DNA from: Enterococcus ratti
GTDB lineage: Bacteria; Bacillota; Bacilli; Lactobacillales; Enterococcaceae
Direction of reading: 5' to 3'
Assembly: GCF_001886195.1 (NCBI RefSeq)
Contig: NZ_JXLB01000004.1
Span: forward strand, 62,001-126,000
Length of the DNA stretch: 64,000 nucleotides
Within the stretch, counting starts at the first letter, position 1, and each line of letters opens with the position of its first letter. Shown here piece after piece: positions 63,187 through 64,000 of the stretch. The translations under genes were made by a program, and so were the position numbers. The notes under the pieces were generated by a model that saw nothing but the letters and a program-made list of their open reading frames with translations, searched no databases and was not told where the DNA came from.

Positions 63187-64000
63187 TCAGCAAATTTGAT
63201 AAAGAGATTCTAAATGATTCATTACTTGTGGCACATCTTTTTCTGGTATAGCTTCAAGAGTGGCGTATAAAAACGGCCGATTAACTTTTAAAAAATGTAA
63301 TAACGGTCGGAAATCTAAACAGCCTTGACCGACAGGAACGATATGTATTGCCTTATTCTTAACAATATAGTCTTTAAGATGTACGGCAGCTAAGTGAGGA
63401 CCTAACTCTTCTAAAGCATGGTGAACAAGCATTTCTTGTTCACCATGCTTTTTTAGGTTTATGAAGTTTGCACAATCTAAGATAAGTTTTAAGTTTGAGG
63501 AAGCGACTTCATGAATCAGTCTTTTTGCCAATTGGTAAGAAGACAAAGGATGATTGATTCCTCCTTCAATGGCTACCGTTATGCCAAATTTTTCTGCTTC
63601 TTCAACGATTTGCATGACAGAGTTCTGTGCTATTTGATAGGCTTCTTCCGTGAAATTTTTAGGCGTGTATCCGGTAGTCAGACTGCCAGTTTCTGTAGTA
63701 ATCATTTTTGCTTGATAAGCCGTGCAAAGTGAAATTTGATGTTTAAAAGTATCTAGAGCTTGTTTGCGCATTTGAATATTTTCACTAAATATATTAACGC
63801 AATACCCTAATATAGAAAGCTCAATTTCGTTTTTTTGAAAATAAGTACCAAAATAATTAGCTAATCTTAGTGTTATGCATGGCAAGTCTATTGAAAAAGC
63901 TTTTTGTGGTGCAATTTGAATATGAGAAAGTTGCCATCTTTTTAACTTTTGAATGAGAGCTTCTTTAGTGGTGATAGCTAAATCATGTGCGCAAATACCT
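63187..64000 (-). CDS. Sugar phosphate isomerase/epimerase family protein, 5' end outside the window
   Basis: The visible 270 residues belong to the AP endonuclease-2/xylose-isomerase-like TIM-barrel family, as in IolE-type or hexulose-phosphate epimerases. Features are an early ITTKEALIQKLKRW, the metal Glu in AIEGGINHPLSS, Asp in LILDCAN, His in AVHLKDY and Glu in ATLEAIP near the end. The frame is open to base 64000, so the start lies beyond the right edge. Its stop at 63187 is 12 bp before the transporter start, so the two share an operon. The precise sugar is unknown. Confidence 0.85.
   Translation of the reverse strand, partial: GICAHDLAITTKEALIQKLKRWQLSHIQIAPQKAFSIDLPCITLRLANYFGTYFQKNEIELSILGYCVNIFSENIQMRKQALDTFKHQISLCTAYQAKMITTETGSLTTGYTPKNFTEEAYQIAQNSVMQIVEEAEKFGITVAIEGGINHPLSSYQLAKRLIHEVASSNLKLILDCANFINLKKHGEQEMLVHHALEELGPHLAAVHLKDYIVKNKAIHIVPVGQGCLDFRPLLHFLKVNRPFLYATLEAIPEKDVPQVMNHLESLYQIC

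Overview
The window is low-GC Firmicute DNA, most likely from an Enterococcus. The signs are strong Shine-Dalgarno sites, AT-rich spacers, intrinsic terminators after most operons, a PBP2A/YlbF pair, pepA, htrA next to rlmH, and many PTS operons. The species cannot be fixed by eye. No rRNA, tRNA, CRISPR array or intact insertion sequence was seen.

Layout. (1) 1-8.96 kb is chromosomal backbone: a polyprenyl-type glycosyltransferase, a small PepSY-like protein, pepA, a thioredoxin/universal stress pair, a YtpR tRNA-binding protein, a secreted protein broken by one stop codon, htrA and rlmH. A cluster of DnaA boxes lies between htrA and rlmH. (2) 8.96-34.28 kb is a composite SCC-like (staphylococcal cassette chromosome-like) island inserted at the 3' end of rlmH. 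Three att sites (about 8.95, 22.41 and 34.27 kb) each encode the RlmH tail Tyr-His-Lys-stop and divide it into two modules. Module 1 (13.5 kb) has a zinc-ribbon-less serine recombinase with a coupled small partner, DUF960, DUF1643 and several micro-ORFs, a Mor-like protein, a DUF4767 lipoprotein, an unknown 388-residue protein, a Rep_trans initiator, a 63-codon ccrA remnant, an intact CcrB-like recombinase, and a SinI-type restriction-modification (R-M) system with an ASCH/PUA-like protein. Module 2 (11.9 kb) has a broken GIY-YIG nuclease gene, a cellobiose-type PTS operon with a LicR-like regulator, a deleted and mutated copy of the module-1 ccr complex, and a FokI/AlwI-type type IIS R-M system. 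Both modules share the order ccr complex, then R-M, then att. The cassette therefore looks like a carrier of exchangeable R-M systems that has duplicated and partly decayed.

(3) 34.3-48.5 kb holds metabolic genes: a FUSC-like membrane protein, a bgl operon (LicT antiterminator with a visible RAT/terminator, IIBCA permease, 6-phospho-beta-glucosidase), and an unusual UlaA-type PTS operon with a class II aldolase, a TPR-like protein, a P-loop kinase and a PanE-like reductase. (4) 48.7-57 kb is a cytoplasmic mannoside-degradation cluster: GH92, GntR/LacI-type regulator, GH125, GH38 and a ROK sugar kinase, with a divergent promoter carrying an operator-like repeat. (5) 57.2-64 kb returns to housekeeping genes: an RluD-family pseudouridine synthase, PBP2A, a YlbF-family protein, an ABC exporter frameshifted inside Walker A, and a sugar isomerase cut by the window edge.

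The most unusual features are the double SCC-like island with rlmH-mimicking att sites, the loss of ccrA beside an intact ccrB, the matched deletion scar in module 2, and the use of one slot for two unrelated R-M systems.
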